From the NCBI RefSeq assembly GCF_009831655.1, contig NZ_WRPA01000007.1, forward strand, positions 1-64,000: a stretch of 64,000 bases of DNA, in the 5' to 3' direction. The notes beneath the pieces were generated by a model. It ran no database searches. It was given only the letters and a program-made list of their open reading frames with translations, and was not told the origin of the DNA. This document shows, piece after piece, positions 49,529 to 61,330 of this stretch (its first letter is position 1; every line of letters starts with the position of its first letter). Position numbers and translations under genes: made by a program. This DNA is from Shewanella insulae. GTDB lineage: Bacteria > Pseudomonadota > Gammaproteobacteria > Enterobacterales > Shewanellaceae.

Positions 49529-50629
49529 ATGAAATTTTCAATTGATAGGGATGCCCTATTAAAGCCGCTTCAACTCGTGAGTGGAGCGGTGGAGAGACGA
49601 CATAACTTACCTATTCTGGCAAACCTTTTAGTTGAAGTAAGTGGTCACTCACTCAAGTTAACCGGTACCGATTTAGAGGTCGAATTAGTCGGCCAGGCAG
49701 AGCTGCAGGGCGAGGTTCAAGAGGGCCGCACCACAGTACCGGCAAAGAAATTTCTCGATATCGTTAAGTCCCTTCCCGATCAAGTCGAACTCAAGATAGA
49801 GCAACAGGACAACCGCCTCTTGCTGCGCTCGGGTCGCAGCCGCTTTACCCTGGCGACCCTGCCAGCCGAAGAGTATCCCAATGTCGATGCCTTTCAGGCC
49901 GATATCGAATTTACCCTTAAGCAGGGCACCCTGAAGTCGCTGATCGATGCGACTCAGTTCTCCATGGCTAACCAGGATGTGCGCTATTACCTGAACGGTT
50001 TGCTGCTGGAAACCGAAGGCAATGTGCTACGCGCCATTGCCACCGACGGTCATCGTCTGGCTCTGAGTCACCGCATGGTGGAAGACTCCCTGCCGGAGAA
50101 GCAGGTGATCGTGCCGCGTAAAGGCGTGCTAGAACTTCAACGTCTGTTCGAAGGTGAAGATCTCGATGTGACCCTAGCTATCGGTGAAAACGCCATTCGT
50201 GCGACGACTCAGAGCGCCGTATTTACCAGTAAGCTGGTGGATGGTCGTTTCCCCGATTATCGTCGTGTGCTGCCTAAGGGTGGCGACAAGGTGGTTATCG
50301 CCAGCCGCAACCAGCTCAAGCAGGCGTTGCTGCGTGCCTCGATCCTCTCTAACGAGAAGTTCCGTGGTGTACGTGTTCAGCTGGAGCAGAACCTGATTAA
50401 GATCACTGCCAACAACCCTGAGCAGGAAGAGGCAGAAGAGATCCTCGATATCGAGTATGACAATACTCCTCTGGAGATAGGCTTTAACGTCAGCTATCTC
50501 CTGGACGTGCTCAACAACCTGCCATCGGATGACGTGCGCATCACGTTGATCGATGGTAACTCCAGTGCCCTGATCGAAAATCACGTCGAAGAAGATTCTA
50601 TGTACGTCGTGATGCCGATGCGTCTCTAG
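49529..50629 (+). CDS. dnaN: DNA polymerase III sliding clamp (beta) DnaN
   Basis: A 366-residue ring-forming clamp with three repeated domains. MKFSIDRDALLKPLQLVSGA is the conserved start and the C-terminus YVVMPMRL is the hydrophobic-cleft end. Length equals E. coli. The ATG at 49529 is preferred over a TTG at 49520. Confidence 0.97.
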   Translation: MKFSIDRDALLKPLQLVSGAVERRHNLPILANLLVEVSGHSLKLTGTDLEVELVGQAELQGEVQEGRTTVPAKKFLDIVKSLPDQVELKIEQQDNRLLLRSGRSRFTLATLPAEEYPNVDAFQADIEFTLKQGTLKSLIDATQFSMANQDVRYYLNGLLLETEGNVLRAIATDGHRLALSHRMVEDSLPEKQVIVPRKGVLELQRLFEGEDLDVTLAIGENAIRATTQSAVFTSKLVDGRFPDYRRVLPKGGDKVVIASRNQLKQALLRASILSNEKFRGVRVQLEQNLIKITANNPEQEEAEEILDIEYDNTPLEIGFNVSYLLDVLNNLPSDDVRITLIDGNSSALIENHVEEDSMYVVMPMRL

Positions 50630-50701
50630 TCTTTAGCATTGCGCGCCCGTAAGGGCGTGCATCTTCTTAAATGGCCCCTGCGCCATTGTCATGAGTATTA
50701 G

Positions 50702-54218
<3,517 letters not shown>

Positions 54219-54233
54219 CAGGTTGCTAATGTG

Positions 54234-54262
54234 AAAAGCCCCGGTCTTCCGGGGCTTTTTTG
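54234..54262 (+). terminator. Rho-independent terminator of dnaA-gyrB operon
   Basis: AAAAGCCCCGG/CCGGGGCTTTTT hairpin 16 bp after the gyrB stop codon, with a T-tract on the plus strand. Confidence 0.9.
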
Positions 54263-54306
54263 TTTTGACTTAATGGGAAAGCTGTTATCTAACTAGTACA
54301 GGTGTT

Positions 54307-55041
54307 TTACTCTTGGTGCTCCAGGCTTGCCCTAATCGCCCTGGCAAACTCCAGTGCCTGCGGGGTGTCACCATGCAGGCAGAGGCTGGTGGCCTGGCAG
54401 TTTATCGAAACTCCCGTCACCGTCGTCACTTTCTGCTCTTCGACTATGGAGCTAACCTGTTCGAGCACCCTATGGGTCTCTTCGATGAGTGCGCCAGGCT
54501 GTGAGCGGGGAGCGAGCCGGCCATCGGCACAGTAGCCTCGATCGGCGAAGGCCTCTTCGATCACCTCAATCCCTGCGCGCCTCGCCTGCATTACCAAAGG
54601 GCTACCCGCCAATATCATCAGCTTAAGCTTTGGATTGATCGCCTCTATGACCCGAATGAGTATACGGCCTAGGGCGGGATCTTGGGCCGCATCATTGTAC
54701 AAGGCACCGTGAGGCTTCACGTGGTGGAGATCGACGCCTAGCTCATCGCATACGGCCTTTATGGCGTTAATCTGTTGTATTAGCGAGTTAAATAGCGATT
54801 CGGCATCTATTTTGATAGTTTGGCGGCCGAAATTAGCCTTGTCGGGATAGCTGGGGTGTGCCCCGACCTTTACATGGTGCGCCTTGGCAAGCTTGACTGT
54901 TGCCAGCATGCTCTGGCTATCGCCGGCGTGACCGCCGCAGGCGACATTGGCCGAGGTGACCAATGACAGCAGCGCCTCGTCTTGTGGGCCTCCCTCGCCG
55001 AGGTCGGCGTTGAGGTCGATTCTTAGCGGTTTAGCTCCCAT
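54307..55041 (-). CDS. pxpA: 5-oxoprolinase subunit PxpA (LamB/YcsF family)
   Basis: A 244-residue subunit of the prokaryotic ATP-dependent 5-oxoprolinase, which opens pyroglutamate to glutamate. The family start RIDLNADLGEGGPQDEALL and the SANVACGGHAGD and VKPHGALYN motifs are clear. It overlaps pxpC by 11 bp; pxpB-pxpC-pxpA form a tight operon. Confidence 0.94.
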   Translation of the reverse strand: MGAKPLRIDLNADLGEGGPQDEALLSLVTSANVACGGHAGDSQSMLATVKLAKAHHVKVGAHPSYPDKANFGRQTIKIDAESLFNSLIQQINAIKAVCDELGVDLHHVKPHGALYNDAAQDPALGRILIRVIEAINPKLKLMILAGSPLVMQARRAGIEVIEEAFADRGYCADGRLAPRSQPGALIEETHRVLEQVSSIVEEQKVTTVTGVSINCQATSLCLHGDTPQALEFARAIRASLEHQE

Positions 55042-55987
55042 CCATTGCCCTCGCTAAACGATAGAAATAGTGTTGCCATTCAAGGTTAGCATCTTCCACC
55101 TGATTGGGGCTGACATGCTGAAAGCGGATCGCTTGCCCTGCTCTGGCCTGCGCCAGTTTCCAGCGGTCGGCCTCGATCACCATGGCCATTCTCGGATAGC
55201 CGCCACTGGTCTGGGCGTCGGCCTGTAACACTATAGGCTGGCCACCCGGCGGCACCTGAACCACGCCCGGTAGCACGGCGTGAGAGCGCAGGCTCAGATG
55301 TTTGCCCGAGTCCAGAGGCTCGCCGCTTAGTCTGGCGCCCATGCGATTGTTTTGGGGTGAGACCGTCCAGTGGCCATGCCAGAAGGCCTTACGATCCTGG
55401 TCACTGAACTGGCTCATCTCAGGGCCGGGCAGGGCGCGTAAGATACCATCGTTGGCTCTGTGAACCGCGCCGACCGGGCGACTAAAGCTTGCTTCAGCTG
55501 GGGCATTCAGGCTAAGACTATCGCCCGAGGCTAATTGTCGCCCCCGATGGCCACCGAACCGTCCAGCCAGGAAGGTACCGCGACCTCCCAGAGCCTCGGG
55601 GACCTTAACGCCGCCGAGGATTGCAAGGTAGCCCCACACGCCTTGTCTTGGACCCTTGAGCGTCAGTCGTTCCCCTGGATTGACCCGGCCGCGCCAGCCG
55701 TGCCACAGGGGACGCTTATCTATCTTGCCCTCTTTCTCGCTCTCTATTCTAGCCTCGAAGGTGGCGCCGCAAAGGGCGACCCAGCTCGAAGTCTCGAAGG
55801 TGAATTCATAACTGCCGCTGGCGAGCTCGATAGCGGGGGCGTTATCCTCATTGCCCAGCAGGCGGTTGGCCAGGATGAGCGAGAACCTATCCATGGCACC
55901 GCCGCATGGCACGCCTAGGTGCCCCTGTCCCTGCCTGCCGAGATCTTGAATGCTGGCCAGCCCGTTTACCCTATCTAGACGTATCAT
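55031..55987 (-). CDS. pxpC: 5-oxoprolinase subunit PxpC (allophanate hydrolase subunit 2-like)
   Basis: A 318-residue cyclophilin-like carboxyltransferase-domain protein. SIQDLGRQGQGHLGVPCGGAMD at about 12-33 (shortened), NNRMGARLSGEPL and PGVVQVPPGGQPIVLQADAQ are the family blocks. The ATG at 55987 shares bases with the pxpB stop (ATGA overlap), so this start is chosen over one at 56041 inside pxpB. Confidence 0.93.
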   Translation of the reverse strand: MIRLDRVNGLASIQDLGRQGQGHLGVPCGGAMDRFSLILANRLLGNEDNAPAIELASGSYEFTFETSSWVALCGATFEARIESEKEGKIDKRPLWHGWRGRVNPGERLTLKGPRQGVWGYLAILGGVKVPEALGGRGTFLAGRFGGHRGRQLASGDSLSLNAPAEASFSRPVGAVHRANDGILRALPGPEMSQFSDQDRKAFWHGHWTVSPQNNRMGARLSGEPLDSGKHLSLRSHAVLPGVVQVPPGGQPIVLQADAQTSGGYPRMAMVIEADRWKLAQARAGQAIRFQHVSPNQVEDANLEWQHYFYRLARAMDGS

Positions 55988-56637
55988 AGGCAGATCTCCA
56001 CGGTCGTAAATCTTACTCTGTCCCCCGGTTTGAGCAGGCATGGGGGATTTCTGCTGGCATCGAAAAGTGCCAGCTGGGTTCGGCCTATGATCTGCCAGCC
56101 TCCTGGGCTCGCCAGCGGGTAGACACCTGTCTGCTCGCCGCCTATGCCCACGGAGCCTGCGGGAATGGTTAACCTGGGAGTCGCCAGCCTGGGCGTGTGT
56201 AAGCGCTCGGGCAGGCCGTCGAGGTAGGCAAACCCAGGTTGAAAACCGATGAAGAATACCTGGTAACTGGCCTCGCTGTGGCGCTTGATCACCTCTTCTG
56301 GGCTGAGGTTATGGTATTTGGCGACAGCATGCAGATCCGGCCCGGCTTCTCCGCCATAGCTTACTGGGATCTCTATGGTGCGGCTCTCACATGTCTCGGT
56401 TGGCGCGCTCTGCCATAGCTCACCCAGTCTCGCCTGCATGGCTTTTAACTGCCTGGTTTCTCTGACGACTATGGTCAGGTTGTTCATGCCGGGAATAGCC
56501 TCTTCGACTATGGGTAAATGGCGCAGCTGCTCGGCGATCCAGCACAGCTTAGATTGCGCGGCCCAGGAGAGTGGGGCTTCGGGCGTGGGATCGAGTACCA
56601 GGGCACGCTCACCCAGGGGATAGATAGTGGTTTGCAA
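55984..56637 (-). CDS. pxpB: 5-oxoprolinase subunit PxpB (allophanate hydrolase subunit 1-like)
   Basis: A 217-residue partner of PxpC. The start of the first domain (YPLGERALVLDP) and the FIGFQPGFAYLDGLPERL and SVGIGGEQTGVYPLASPGGW motifs match the family. The likely start is TTG at 56637, ten bases after AGGTG; no ATG is available nearby. First gene of pxpBCA. Confidence 0.92.
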   Translation of the reverse strand: MQTTIYPLGERALVLDPTPEAPLSWAAQSKLCWIAEQLRHLPIVEEAIPGMNNLTIVVRETRQLKAMQARLGELWQSAPTETCESRTIEIPVSYGGEAGPDLHAVAKYHNLSPEEVIKRHSEASYQVFFIGFQPGFAYLDGLPERLHTPRLATPRLTIPAGSVGIGGEQTGVYPLASPGGWQIIGRTQLALFDASRNPPCLLKPGDRVRFTTVEICL

Positions 56638-56722
56638 AGAAGGGATTCACCTGTGACTGACTCTCATCATTTGAGTCTAACCAGCTTGAGGCGCAATAGC
56701 CATCGATAGCATGTCCGGACAT

Positions 56723-56752
56723 AAAAAACGCATCCCTGAGGATGCGTTTTTT
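56723..56752 (-). terminator. Rho-independent terminator after glyS
   Basis: AAAAAACGCATCC/GGATGCGTTTTTT hairpin with a four-base loop, 18 bp past the glyS stop codon. A- and T-tracts on both sides make it bidirectional. Confidence 0.9.
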
Positions 56753-56769
56753 GTTTTATGAGCAGTAAC

Positions 56770-58839
56770 TTATTGCAGCAGCGAGATATCGGCGGCGTGC
56801 AGGAACTGGGCTCTGAGTTTAGATAGCAGTGCCAGACGGTTCTGCTTGAGGGCCTCGTCGTCGGCCATCACCATCACATCTTCGAAGAAGGTGTCGACGC
56901 TCTCGCGCAGGCTGGCTAGCAAGGCCAGTGCCTGTTGGTAGTCGGCGTTGGCAAATAGCGGATCCAGTTGTGGTTGCAGCTCGTTGAGCTTGCTGGCCAG
57001 TGCCTGTTCGGCGCTCTCTTGTAGCAGGCTAGTGTCGATATTGCTGGCGATCTTGCCCTCTACCTTGGCCAGAATGTTCGACACCCGCTTGTTGGCTGCG
57101 GCCAGCGCTGCGGCCTGTTCCAGGCTTCTGAAGTGGGTGACCGCCTTGATGCGGCTGTCAAAATCGGCTGGCGAGGTTGGACGACGCGCTAGTACCGCCA
57201 GGATCACATCGACGCTGATGCCTTGGTCTTGATACCAGGCACGGAAGCGGCCCATCAGGAATTCCAGCACCTGCTCTGCGGTGTCGGCGTTGCTCAGGTT
57301 AGCACCGTGAAGTGCCTGTGCCTTGGTGATGAGATCCACCAGATCCAGCGGCAAGTTGTTCTCCACACAGATACGTAGGATACCGATAGCGGCGCGGCGG
57401 AGGGCGAAAGGATCCGCTGCACCTTTTGGCGCCTGACCTATGCCGAAGATGCCCACTAAGGTATCGAGTTTCTCAGCCAGTGCAACCGAGATAGAGATAG
57501 GCTGAGTCGGCACGCTGTCGCCAGAGAACTTAGGCTTGTACTGTTCTTCCAGGGCTAGGGCAACCGCCTCGGTTTCACCGTCCAGGCGAGCGTAGTGCAT
57601 GCCCATGGTGCCTTGCAGGTCGGTAAATTCCATCACCATGTTGGTCATGAGATCTGACTTAGAGAGTAGGCCGGCACGGCTCGCCTGCTCGCTGTCGGCA
57701 CCGATACCTTGGGCGATGTAGGCGGCGAGGGCAGAGATGCGCTCGACTCTGTCTTTGATGGTGCCAAGCTGCTTCTGGAATACCACGGTTTCCAGGCTGG
57801 CGAGACGAGATTCCAGGCTATGCTTCTTGTCGGTCTCGAAGAAGAATTCGGCGTCGGCAAGACGTGGACGAACCACCTTCTCGTTACCCGCGATGATCTG
57901 TGCCGGATCCTTAGACTCGATATTCGTTACGAAGATGAAGTGAGGCAGCAGAGTGCCCGCCTTGTCGAATACCGGGAAGTATTTCTGATCGCCTTTCATG
58001 GTGTAAACCAGGGCTTCGGCCGGTACGTCGAGGAATTTCTCTTCGAAGTTGGCGGTGAGTACGACCGGCCACTCGACCAGAGAAGTCACCTCTTCCAGCA
58101 GATCTTCGTCGATCTCGGCGACGCCGCCGATGGTGTCGGCAGCTGCCTGCGCGTCGGCCTTGATGATGGCCATACGCGCCTGATAGTCGGCCATCACCTT
58201 GCCCTGGGTTTCCAGCGCGGTGAGGTAGTTATCGGCATGATCCAGCTCCAGGGTATCTACACCCATGAAGCGGTGGCCGCGGATAGTGCGTGCCGATTTT
58301 ATGCCCAGCAGCTCGCCAGCAATTAGCTCGTCGCCCATCAACATGGTAACTGTGTGTACCGGACGGATAAATTGGGTCTTGCTACTGCCCCAACGCATAG
58401 GCTTAGGAATAGGCAGCTTGTCTAAGGCGCGCTGGGCCATGTCGGCTACCAGTGACTTAGTCTCTACGCCGACGACCTTGGCCTTGTGTAGCAACCATTC
58501 GCCCTTGTCAGTGGTGAGACGTTCTGCCTGCTCGACCGTGATGCCGTTACCACGGGCCCAGCCCATGGCTGCCTTGGTTGGGTTTCCATCGGCGTCGAAG
58601 GCCTGGGCGATGGCCGGGCCACGCTTTTCGACAACTTTGTCCGCCTGGGCGGTCACCAGGGCGTTTACCTTAAGAGCCAGACGACGCGGCGCAGCGTACC
58701 AGGTGGCCGACTCATAGCTTAGCTCCGCTTTCTTTAGCTCTTCTTCGAAGTTAGCCAGGAAAGATTCGGCTAAGGTGCGCAGTGACTTTGGCGGTAACTC
58801 TTCTGTGCCTACTTCAATGAGTAAGTTTTCAAATTTCAT
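56770..58839 (-). CDS. glyS: Glycyl-tRNA synthetase beta subunit
   Basis: A 689-residue tRNA-recognition subunit of the alpha2beta2 glycyl-tRNA synthetase. It opens with [16 protein letters not shown] and contains [23 protein letters not shown] and [18 protein letters not shown] family blocks. The length equals the E. coli protein (689). It starts 12 bp after glyQ. Confidence 0.97.
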   Translation of the reverse strand: MKFENLLIEVGTEELPPKSLRTLAESFLANFEEELKKAELSYESATWYAAPRRLALKVNALVTAQADKVVEKRGPAIAQAFDADGNPTKAAMGWARGNGITVEQAERLTTDKGEWLLHKAKVVGVETKSLVADMAQRALDKLPIPKPMRWGSSKTQFIRPVHTVTMLMGDELIAGELLGIKSARTIRGHRFMGVDTLELDHADNYLTALETQGKVMADYQARMAIIKADAQAAADTIGGVAEIDEDLLEEVTSLVEWPVVLTANFEEKFLDVPAEALVYTMKGDQKYFPVFDKAGTLLPHFIFVTNIESKDPAQIIAGNEKVVRPRLADAEFFFETDKKHSLESRLASLETVVFQKQLGTIKDRVERISALAAYIAQGIGADSEQASRAGLLSKSDLMTNMVMEFTDLQGTMGMHYARLDGETEAVALALEEQYKPKFSGDSVPTQPISISVALAEKLDTLVGIFGIGQAPKGAADPFALRRAAIGILRICVENNLPLDLVDLITKAQALHGANLSNADTAEQVLEFLMGRFRAWYQDQGISVDVILAVLARRPTSPADFDSRIKAVTHFRSLEQAAALAAANKRVSNILAKVEGKIASNIDTSLLQESAEQALASKLNELQPQLDPLFANADYQQALALLASLRESVDTFFEDVMVMADDEALKQNRLALLSKLRAQFLHAADISLLQ

Positions 58840-58851
58840 CTTAATATACCT

Positions 58852-59757
58852 CTACTTACACATTGGGAAGCCGAGTGCTTCACGGGCTTGATAATAGGAC
58901 TCTGCTACTGCCTTGGCCATGGTGCGCACACGCAGAATGTAACGCTGACGCTCGGTAACCGAAATGGCATGACGGGCATCGAGTAGGTTGAAGGCGTGCG
59001 AGGCTTTCATTACCTGCTCATAGGCAGGCAAGGGCAGTGGCGTTTCCAGGGCTAACAGCTCGTTACAGGCCTTCTCGCAATCGTCAAACTGCTTGAACAG
59101 TACTTCGACGTTGGCGTGTTCGAAGTTGTAGGTCGATTGCTCAACCTCGTTTTGATGGAACACGTCGCCATACATGATCTTACCCATAGGGCCGTCGGTC
59201 CATACCAGATCATAGACGCTGTCGACTTCCTGGATATACATGGCCAGACGCTCTAGACCATAGGTGATCTCACCGGTAACCGGACTACATTCCAGGCCAC
59301 CCACCTGCTGGAAGTAGGTAAACTGAGACACTTCCATGCCGTTGAGCCAGACTTCCCAGCCCAGACCCCAGGCACCCAAGGTTGGAGATTCCCAGTTGTC
59401 TTCCACGAAGCGTACGTCATGGATATTCATATCGACGCCCAAGGCCTCGAGAGAACCCAGGTAGAGCTCCTGGATATTGCTTGGTGACGGTTTGAGTACC
59501 ACCTGGAACTGGTAATAGTGCTGCAGACGGTTAGGGTTTTCACCGTAACGACCATCGGTAGGACGACGACATGGCTGAACATAGGCGCTGCTCATCGGCT
59601 CAGGGCCAAGAGAACGCAAGAAGGTCATAGGGTGGAAAGTACCCGCGCCTACTTCCATGTCCAGCGGTTGAACGATGGCGCAACCTTGCTGCGCCCAGTA
59701 TTCCTGCAGGGTTAAGATGAAACCCTGGAATGTTTTTACGTCATGTTTCGTCGTCAT
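58852..59757 (-). CDS. glyQ: Glycyl-tRNA synthetase alpha subunit
   Basis: A 301-residue class II catalytic subunit. [20 protein letters not shown] at about 9-28, [20 protein letters not shown] and [20 protein letters not shown] are diagnostic. The C-terminus is complete (EALGFPMCK). Operon with glyS. Confidence 0.97.
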   Translation of the reverse strand: MTTKHDVKTFQGFILTLQEYWAQQGCAIVQPLDMEVGAGTFHPMTFLRSLGPEPMSSAYVQPCRRPTDGRYGENPNRLQHYYQFQVVLKPSPSNIQELYLGSLEALGVDMNIHDVRFVEDNWESPTLGAWGLGWEVWLNGMEVSQFTYFQQVGGLECSPVTGEITYGLERLAMYIQEVDSVYDLVWTDGPMGKIMYGDVFHQNEVEQSTYNFEHANVEVLFKQFDDCEKACNELLALETPLPLPAYEQVMKASHAFNLLDARHAISVTERQRYILRVRTMAKAVAESYYQAREALGFPMCK

Positions 59758-59866
59758 GTCTACTACTGTCGGCTTGTGATAGAAAATGGTTTCGATTATA
59801 CCTTGTTGAAAAAGGCTTATGTAGGTTATTTTTTACCTTAACGGCGGAAAAATAGGAAAAAACACC

Positions 59867-60436
59867 ATGGATGTTAAGCGTTGTGGCTGGGTCGGCGAAG
59901 ATCCACTATATCAGGCGTATCATGACGAGGTTTGGGGGCGTCCCGTGTATGACAGCCAAGAGCTGTTTGCCAAGCTCTGTCTGGACGGGCAGCAGGCAGG
60001 ACTCTCCTGGATCACCATACTCAAGAAGCAGCAAAATTATGAGGCTGCCTTTGCGGATTTTGACCCTTACGTTATTGCTAAGTTTGATGAGCAAAAGGTA
60101 GAGGAATTACTACAAAATCCCGGCATTATTCGTAACCGGCTCAAGGTGAACTCCATCATCAAGAATGCCAAGGGGTATATCGCCTTCGTGGAGCAGGGCA
60201 ACGACTTCTCCGAATTTCTCTGGAGTTTCGTTGGCGGCCAGCCCAAGCTGAATCACTTTCAACGGCTGGAGCAGCTGCCGGCACAGACCTCCGAGTCGGA
60301 AGCCATGTCGAAGGCATTGAAAAAGCTTGGGTTTAATTTTGTCGGCCCGACCATCTGCTATGCTTTTATGCAGGCGGTAGGCATGGTCAACGACCACACC
60401 GCCGACTGTTTCTGTTACCAAGATAAGTCTAACTAA
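59867..60436 (+). CDS. tag: DNA-3-methyladenine glycosylase I
   Basis: A 189-residue constitutive repair glycosylase. The four structural zinc ligands match E. coli Tag: Cys6, His19, His177, Cys181. The substrate pocket has GWVGEDPLYQAYHDEVWGRP and AGLSWITILKK. It is divergent from glyQ, with a 109-bp shared upstream region; AGGA precedes the ATG. Confidence 0.95.
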   Translation: MDVKRCGWVGEDPLYQAYHDEVWGRPVYDSQELFAKLCLDGQQAGLSWITILKKQQNYEAAFADFDPYVIAKFDEQKVEELLQNPGIIRNRLKVNSIIKNAKGYIAFVEQGNDFSEFLWSFVGGQPKLNHFQRLEQLPAQTSESEAMSKALKKLGFNFVGPTICYAFMQAVGMVNDHTADCFCYQDKSN

Positions 60437-60441
60437 GGTGC

Positions 60442-61119
60442 TTAGTAACCCTTAAAGCGCATGGTGGAAGGGTCATCTGTCTGTAGATAGATGGCCTGAA
60501 ATTGTGTCTCACCCGTGTCGAGTTGAGCCTGCTTGATAAATGCGTAGTTCTTATCAAATTCACTTAATTTATCAATACTTTGTTGGCTGATAGTGTCTGT
60601 TGTAAGGCTTAGAACGCAGATTCTGTCTCCGCAGGCATATTTTTCACTGTATATGGTCTCCGGCAAACGGGTGAGTCTGTCGGCCAGTGCCGATTGGCGC
60701 TGCTGGCCGATGGCATCATAGTTGTCGAGGGACTCGATGAGATCGACATAGGCTTCCAGGTCTTTACCAAGTATTCTTTCTATCTGCCCAGCATCGATAA
60801 CGCCGTTAGCATCTATGATCTGTGCCACCAGTTGCTTGGCTGAGGTCTGATTGTCGTCCTGGTGTTCAATCGATTCGTTTGTATCGGCATCGACCTTATT
60901 CCCGCTGTCGGTGTTCTCACTTATAAGGCTTACTGTTTCTACCTTGCTGCTAGTATGAGTCTGGGCCGGAGACTGATTTTGATCACTCTTGTCTTGGTTA
61001 ACTTGGGCGATGGGAGCTTTTGGCTCATCTCTTGATTGAGCATGGTCTGCCTCTAGCATCAAATAGGCGATGGCCGAGATGGATAATAATATGAGTAAGG
61101 GAAGTTTTAGGGATTTCAT
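60442..61119 (-). CDS. Hypothetical exported protein
   Basis: A 225-residue protein I do not recognise. An N-terminal hydrophobic segment (about 5-23) is a signal anchor or signal peptide. A long low-complexity stretch rich in Asp, Asn, Gln and Ser follows (about 28-90), then a more ordered C-terminal domain (about 95-225) with CGDRICVLSL, a likely disulphide loop (Cys163/Cys168), suggesting a periplasmic protein. It converges on tag with a 5-bp gap. Confidence 0.7.
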   Translation of the reverse strand: MKSLKLPLLILLSISAIAYLMLEADHAQSRDEPKAPIAQVNQDKSDQNQSPAQTHTSSKVETVSLISENTDSGNKVDADTNESIEHQDDNQTSAKQLVAQIIDANGVIDAGQIERILGKDLEAYVDLIESLDNYDAIGQQRQSALADRLTRLPETIYSEKYACGDRICVLSLTTDTISQQSIDKLSEFDKNYAFIKQAQLDTGETQFQAIYLQTDDPSTMRFKGY

Positions 61120-61330
61120 TTCCAGCGTCCTTTTGAGTTGCGCTCTTCCTGATTGAGCCGTGGTCGATTAGCTTAGGCTAATTTGCTGGCGAGTGTAAAT
61201 ACAAGATATAAAAAAGGTGTTCCACGTGAAACACCCTTTCTGCCTTTTAGGCCATTTTTGATCTGTTTTTAAATTTTTCTGAAATTAAAATTCGTGGCAG
61301 ATATTGGCCAGATTTTAAAATTCAAAACGT
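61120..61330. other. Intergenic region with parS site
   Basis: A 211-bp gap between two minus-strand genes. Its clear feature is the parS sequence at 61218-61233, in A/T-rich DNA. No coding frame or strong terminator is seen. Confidence 0.5.
61218..61233. other. parS centromere site
   Basis: TGTTCCACGTGAAACA is an exact fit to the 16-bp ParB-binding parS consensus TGTTNCACGTGAAACA. It lies in intergenic DNA about 13 kb from dnaA and 24 kb from the oriC-like region; parA and parB are in the same window. Confidence 0.85.

Noticed and set aside
54713..54728. GCTTCACGTGGTGGAG as a possible parS
   Set aside because: Shares CACGTG but both arms break the GTTNCACGTGNAAC core at more than one place.
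57709..58326. 205-codon frame antisense to glyS
   Set aside because: Shadow of glyS, which has full-length family homology; no ribosome site or family match.
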